Below the pieces are notes generated by a model. That model saw only the letters and a list, made by a program, of their open reading frames with translations. It had not been told where the DNA came from and ran no database searches. Position numbers and translations under genes: made by a program. From Alphaproteobacteria bacterium UBA3637 (GTDB taxonomy: Bacteria > Pseudomonadota > Alphaproteobacteria > CAAHEQ01 > UBA3637), in assembly GCA_002373615.1 (NCBI GenBank), contig DFKU01000048.1, positions 3,763 through 19,356 of the forward strand: DNA of 15,594 nucleotides, written 5' to 3'. Below are positions 12,418 to 15,594 of the stretch, one piece after another; the stretch's first letter is position 1, and each line of letters begins with the position of its first letter.

Positions 12418-14325
12418 ATGGCTGAAGAAAATGCTTATTTAATTAATTATACCAGGCAAGCCAAAGAAAATCAGTTTCCTCCGCTTGTTGGGCGTGAAAG
12501 GGAATTGGAACGGCTTATTCATATTTTGCTGCGTGCCAGTAAGAATAATCCTGTTGTGGTGGGGCCGGCTGGCATTGGAAAAAGTGCTTTACTAAAAGGA
12601 TTGATCAGCTTTATGGCAAGTGAAAATGCCCCTGAATATATGCAATCGCGTGAAGTGGTTGCGCTGGATGTGGCCAAATTGATGCTGGATGCCAAAGATG
12701 AAGCAGCCTATGCAGAACTCACCAAAGGGGCTTTGCAATCCATCATTGACTCTGATGGTCAAAAAGTTTTATACTTAAATGATATCAGCTTTTTGGTGCA
12801 AATGGATTCGAACCCTGAAAATCGCGAAGCAGCCAAGTTTTTGAAATTGGCGCTGGTGGCCGATAAAATCAACTGTATGGTGGAAACGGATACACTACAT
12901 TTTGTGGGCTTTTTAGAAAAAGATTCGGCCATTATGGCACACATGCAATCCCTTTTATTGGAAGAACCCACACTGGACGAAAGTATTGAAATTTGTGAAG
13001 CCCGTAAAGGAGCATTAGAGGGGCATTACAGTATTATCATTCCCCCAGAAACCGTGAAGGTTGCCTGCCAATTAACGGGGCGTTATGTAAAACAGCGGGC
13101 TTTTCCAGAAAAGGCGTTGGATTTGTTGGATGATTCGGCCAGCCTTCTGATGATGGATATTGCCCGCGGTGAAGTAGATAGTGAAGCCAATACCTTAACC
13201 CAAGATTTTTGCTTCCGTACCATTGCCGATTGGACGGGGATTCCTGTTGAAAAAGTGGATGCGGAAGATAAAGCGCGTCTTGCTCATGCGGAAGACATTT
13301 TGCGTGAACGTGTGGTGGGGCAAGATAATGCGGTCAAAGTGGTGGCAGAAGCCTTACGTCGATCGCGTTCAGGCCTACAAGATCCCAACCGCCCGATTGG
13401 GTCATTCCTGTTTATCGGGACAACGGGAACGGGTAAAACAGAACTCGCCAAATCCTTGGCGGACTTTATGTTTAATGATGAAACGGCCCTCATGCGCCTT
13501 GATATGTCCGAATATATGGAAAGAAACTCTGTCGCGCGTTTGATTGGTCCTCCCCCGGGGTCACCGGGCTTTGAAGCGGGAGGCTTGCTTACCGAGTCCA
13601 TTCGTTTAAAGCCCTTCCAAGTCATTCTGTTTGACGAAGTGGAAAAAGCACACTTGGATATTTTGAATTTGATGCTTCAGTTGTTGGATGAAGGGCGTTT
13701 GACGGACAGTAAAGGGGTGACGGTGGACTTCAGAAATACCATCATTATTTTGACCTCTAACGTGGGCGCGAATCTGCCCAGTTACCAGCGTGTAGCGAAG
13801 CTCACCGAATACTTCCGCCCAGAATTTTTGAACCGCTTGGATAATATTGTGTCGTTCCACCAGTTAAAGGAGGAACATTTACGCAAGATTGTGGAAATTC
13901 ATTTGGGAAAACTTTTAAAGCGTGCGGCCGCCATTGGCTATCAAGTGACGGTGGATGAAAAGGCTAAAGATTGGTTTGTGGATGAAGTGTTTGCCTCTAA
14001 ATTCGGGGTGCGTGCTTTGAAGCGCTTGATCCAAGATCAGGTGGAAAATCCGCTCTCGCTCCTTATTATGCAGGAAAAAATTGCCCCAGGCATCCCTGTC
14101 TTTTTGAATGTGGATCCATCAGGGCGTAAGTTGCAGGTCTATGCGAAACGCGGGGAAAGTAAAATTGAACCGCCACCCCCAGCGCAAGAAAAAGAAATTA
14201 TTGAAGAAGCGGTTGAAGAGGCTGAGGAAGAATTTAAACCCTCTCCACGCCCCGAAGAAAATTCTCCTGAATCCACTGAAACAGAACCCGAAAATGCCGA
14301 AGAATCTCACGACACAATTGCTTGA
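12418..14325 (+). CDS. Divergent ClpB/ClpA-like two-module AAA+ ATPase
   Basis: The 635-residue protein has two AAA+ modules of the Clp type but lacks the N-domain (module 1 starts at about residue 20) and the ClpB middle domain. Module 1 keeps Walker A (GPAGIGKS, 49-56), but Walker B reads LYLND (118-122) for LFIDE, the pore-loop KYRG is KDEA (93-96), and the two arginine fingers are A174-H175. Module 2 (about 295-570) has intact Walker A (GTTGTGKT, 334-341), Walker B (VILFDE, 402-407), an arginine finger at R473 in FRPEFLNRLDN, and sensor-2 R532. Its pore loop reads GSPGF where GYVGY is usual. No ClpP-docking IGF/IGL loop follows TSNVGA. A Glu-rich, Pro-rich tail spans 582-635. AGGGGG precedes the start. 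The tail overlaps mutY by 32 nt. Remodelling or scaffold activity is inference. Confidence 0.93.
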   Translation: MAEENAYLINYTRQAKENQFPPLVGRERELERLIHILLRASKNNPVVVGPAGIGKSALLKGLISFMASENAPEYMQSREVVALDVAKLMLDAKDEAAYAELTKGALQSIIDSDGQKVLYLNDISFLVQMDSNPENREAAKFLKLALVADKINCMVETDTLHFVGFLEKDSAIMAHMQSLLLEEPTLDESIEICEARKGALEGHYSIIIPPETVKVACQLTGRYVKQRAFPEKALDLLDDSASLLMMDIARGEVDSEANTLTQDFCFRTIADWTGIPVEKVDAEDKARLAHAEDILRERVVGQDNAVKVVAEALRRSRSGLQDPNRPIGSFLFIGTTGTGKTELAKSLADFMFNDETALMRLDMSEYMERNSVARLIGPPPGSPGFEAGGLLTESIRLKPFQVILFDEVEKAHLDILNLMLQLLDEGRLTDSKGVTVDFRNTIIILTSNVGANLPSYQRVAKLTEYFRPEFLNRLDNIVSFHQLKEEHLRKIVEIHLGKLLKRAAAIGYQVTVDEKAKDWFVDEVFASKFGVRALKRLIQDQVENPLSLLIMQEKIAPGIPVFLNVDPSGRKLQVYAKRGESKIEPPPPAQEKEIIEEAVEEAEEEFKPSPRPEENSPESTETEPENAEESHDTIA

Positions 14326-15274
14326 TTGGTACGCCCAAAATGGGCGTGAGATGCCGTGGCGTGTGAAAGGGGGCGCGCACCCCAATGCCTACGCCGTATG
14401 GATCAGCGAAATTATGCTCCAACAAACAACCGTGGCGACGGTGGTGGATTACTTTATCCGGTGGATGAAAAAATTCCCCGATATTAAAGCATTGGCGAAC
14501 GCTGATTTACAGGAAGTCTTGCTGGCTTGGCAAGGGCTTGGTTATTATACGCGGGCCAGAAAAATCCATGAATGTGCTAAAGTTTTGATTGAAAAATATG
14601 AGGGACAAATTCCGAATAAACGTGACGACCTGTTAAAGCTCCCCGGAATTGGACCTTATACGGCCAGCAGTATTTGCTGCTTTGCTTTCAACCAGCCTGA
14701 AACGGTTGTGGATGGCAATGTGATGCGTGTGATTGCGCGCCTTCGTGGTATTACAAAAGAAATTACTGCGCCTGATATTTATCCTTTGGCACAAGAACTG
14801 ACCAGCCCAACACAGGGCGCAGATTATGCCAGCGCCATCATGGATTTGGGGGCTACCGTCTGTACGCCCACGAATCCCAAATGCGCAGAGTGCCCGTGGG
14901 TGGCGGCCTGTATTGCCCATAAAAAAGGGATTCAAGAACAAATCCCCCAAATTAAAAAACTCACGAAAAAAGAAAAGTTTGGTCGCCTTTATTTGATTCA
15001 AAATGATTCAGGGGAATACCTGATTCGCAAGCGTCCAAAGCAAGGGCTTTTGGCGAACCTGTGGGAATTTCCATGGGAAGAAATACCGGAATTGTCCCCC
15101 AAAAAACTTCCCCATGTTGTCCATGTTTTTACACATTTCAAATTGACACTGGAATTGGTGCATGCCCCTCAAGAGAAGGCCGAAGACTTTCCAAACGCCA
15201 TTTGGGTGCATCCAAAAGATTTCAAAAATTACCCCTTTCCGACTTTGATACAAAAGGTAATCAAAAAGCTATGA
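14294..15274 (+). CDS. mutY: A/G-specific adenine DNA glycosylase
   Basis: MutY removes adenine mispaired with 8-oxoguanine, preventing G-to-T transversions. The 326-residue protein has the catalytic Glu in VWISEIMLQQTTVATV, the helix-hairpin-helix LPGIGPYTASSICCFAF, and the catalytic Asp in VVDGNVMRV. A 4Fe-4S loop follows, with spacing C-x6-C-x2-C-x5-C (CTPTNPKCAECPWVAAC). The C-terminal NUDIX-like 8-oxoG recognition domain includes LLANLWEFPWEE and HVFTHFKLTL. I chose ATG 14294 because it gives the standard N-terminus; it lies inside the preceding gene, overlaps it by 32 nt, and has no clear ribosome site, suggesting coupled translation. The frame is open further upstream, but only as a lysine-rich shadow of the acidic tail. 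The stop overlaps the next start as ATGA. Confidence 0.96.
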   Translation: MPKNLTTQLLDWYAQNGREMPWRVKGGAHPNAYAVWISEIMLQQTTVATVVDYFIRWMKKFPDIKALANADLQEVLLAWQGLGYYTRARKIHECAKVLIEKYEGQIPNKRDDLLKLPGIGPYTASSICCFAFNQPETVVDGNVMRVIARLRGITKEITAPDIYPLAQELTSPTQGADYASAIMDLGATVCTPTNPKCAECPWVAACIAHKKGIQEQIPQIKKLTKKEKFGRLYLIQNDSGEYLIRKRPKQGLLANLWEFPWEEIPELSPKKLPHVVHVFTHFKLTLELVHAPQEKAEDFPNAIWVHPKDFKNYPFPTLIQKVIKKL

Positions 15275-15561
15275 AACAAATGTATGTTTATATAATGGCA
15301 AGCAAACGCAATGGAACGATTTATGTAGGTGTCACATCTGATTTAGTTAAACGTGTGTGGCAACATAAAAATCATATAGTCAAAGGTTTTACAGATAGAT
15401 ATAAGGTGAATCAGTTGGTGTATTATGAGGTATGGCAAGATGAATTGGGGGCGATTCAGCGAGAAAAGACACTGAAACACTATGGACGAAATAAAAAGAA
15501 GGATTTGATAGAATCTTTTAATCCTTTGTGGCAAGATTTATATGAGGTGATTATAAAATAA
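15271..15561 (+). CDS. Small GIY-YIG domain protein (UPF0213/YhbQ-like)
   Basis: The 96-residue protein is a stand-alone GIY-YIG nuclease-fold domain. The motif appears as YVYIMAS (5-11) and IYVGVTSDL (17-25), the catalytic-type Arg is R28 in VKRVWQHK, and a Glu follows in QREKTLKHYGRNKK. Such short proteins are common and often multicopy in Proteobacteria; their cellular role is poorly defined, though DNA-processing activity is suggested for some. The start ATG overlaps the mutY stop (ATGA, 15271-15274); AAAGG lies about 13 nt upstream. Its place after mutY fits a repair theme, but such genes are mobile and the association may be chance. It is complete. Confidence 0.92.
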   Translation: MKQMYVYIMASKRNGTIYVGVTSDLVKRVWQHKNHIVKGFTDRYKVNQLVYYEVWQDELGAIQREKTLKHYGRNKKKDLIESFNPLWQDLYEVIIK

Positions 15562-15562
15562 G

Positions 15563-15594
15563 TCTGTCATTCTTGTGCTTTTTTATTCTGTCAT
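15563..15594. repeat. Two direct copies of an 8-nt motif at the window end
   Basis: TCTGTCAT occurs at 15563-15570 and again at 15587-15594, the very last bases, in the non-coding sequence after the GIY-YIG gene. This may be the edge of an intergenic repeat element, but the window ends before its structure can be judged. Confidence 0.25.

Noticed and set aside
14108..14293. Upstream extension of mutY with a lysine-rich N-terminus
   Set aside because: The frame stays open only because the glutamate codons of the overlapping tail read as lysine when shifted; MutY homologues begin near ATG 14294.
12418..14325. Naming the AAA+ gene clpA, clpB or clpV
   Set aside because: It lacks the N-domain and middle domain, has no visible ClpP-docking loop, and there are no type VI secretion genes nearby; none of the standard symbols is justified.
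1..15594. Defence island, prophage, insertion sequence or CRISPR array
   Set aside because: I saw no transposase, integrase, phage structural, toxin-antitoxin or restriction motifs and no regularly spaced repeats; the region is mainly housekeeping.

Overview
The window is a dense stretch of bacterial chromosome, AT-biased (roughly 43% GC by eye), carrying mostly housekeeping genes. Gene content and order point to an alphaproteobacterium: uvrC followed by pgsA, nrdR and nusB in one cluster, adjacent rpsO-pnp, and an mlaA-mlaC pair. The AT bias, tight spacing and a shortened nrdR-nusB cluster suggest a host-associated or otherwise reduced lineage. That placement is inference from synteny and protein motifs, not from a database search. 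No tRNA, rRNA, insertion sequence, prophage or CRISPR array is visible.

Layout. 1-2068: the 3' part of uvrC (nucleotide excision repair), then pgsA (phosphatidylglycerol synthesis), ending in a strong hairpin terminator. 2077-3445, minus strand: rpiB-nrdR-nusB, joined by 4-nt ATGA stop/start overlaps. 3446-3484 is a short divergent promoter region containing a near-consensus NrdR-box. 3485-6124, plus strand: ruvX, cysS with its own strong promoter, and an unrecognised soluble protein that may have a leaderless start. 6128-6772, minus strand: an unrecognised six-helix membrane protein. 6773-7256: a spacer with a possible 70-residue small ORF, a hairpin terminator, and the promoter and leader of rpsO. 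7257-9815: rpsO and pnp separated by a hairpin, closed by a good terminator. 9881-11265, minus strand: mlaA and mlaC (outer-membrane lipid asymmetry), overlapping by ATGA. 11351-15561, plus strand: a closely packed unit of an unrecognised secreted protein, a strongly divergent ClpB/ClpA-like AAA+ protein, mutY (adenine glycosylase) and a small GIY-YIG protein.

The most unusual item is the AAA+ protein at 12418-14325. It keeps two ATPase modules but lacks the Clp N-domain, the ClpB middle domain and any visible ClpP-docking loop. Its first module has lost the pore-loop tyrosine, the Walker B acids and the arginine fingers. Its second module looks ATPase-competent but has a serine where the substrate-gripping tyrosine normally sits. 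It lies 8 bp downstream of the gene for an uncharacterised exported protein. The second notable signal is the NrdR-box between rpiB-nrdR-nusB and ruvX, which suggests NrdR regulates its own operon.

No gene-free stretch exceeds 300 bases unless the small ORF at 6858-7070 is rejected; in that case 6773-7256 contains only regulatory signals.
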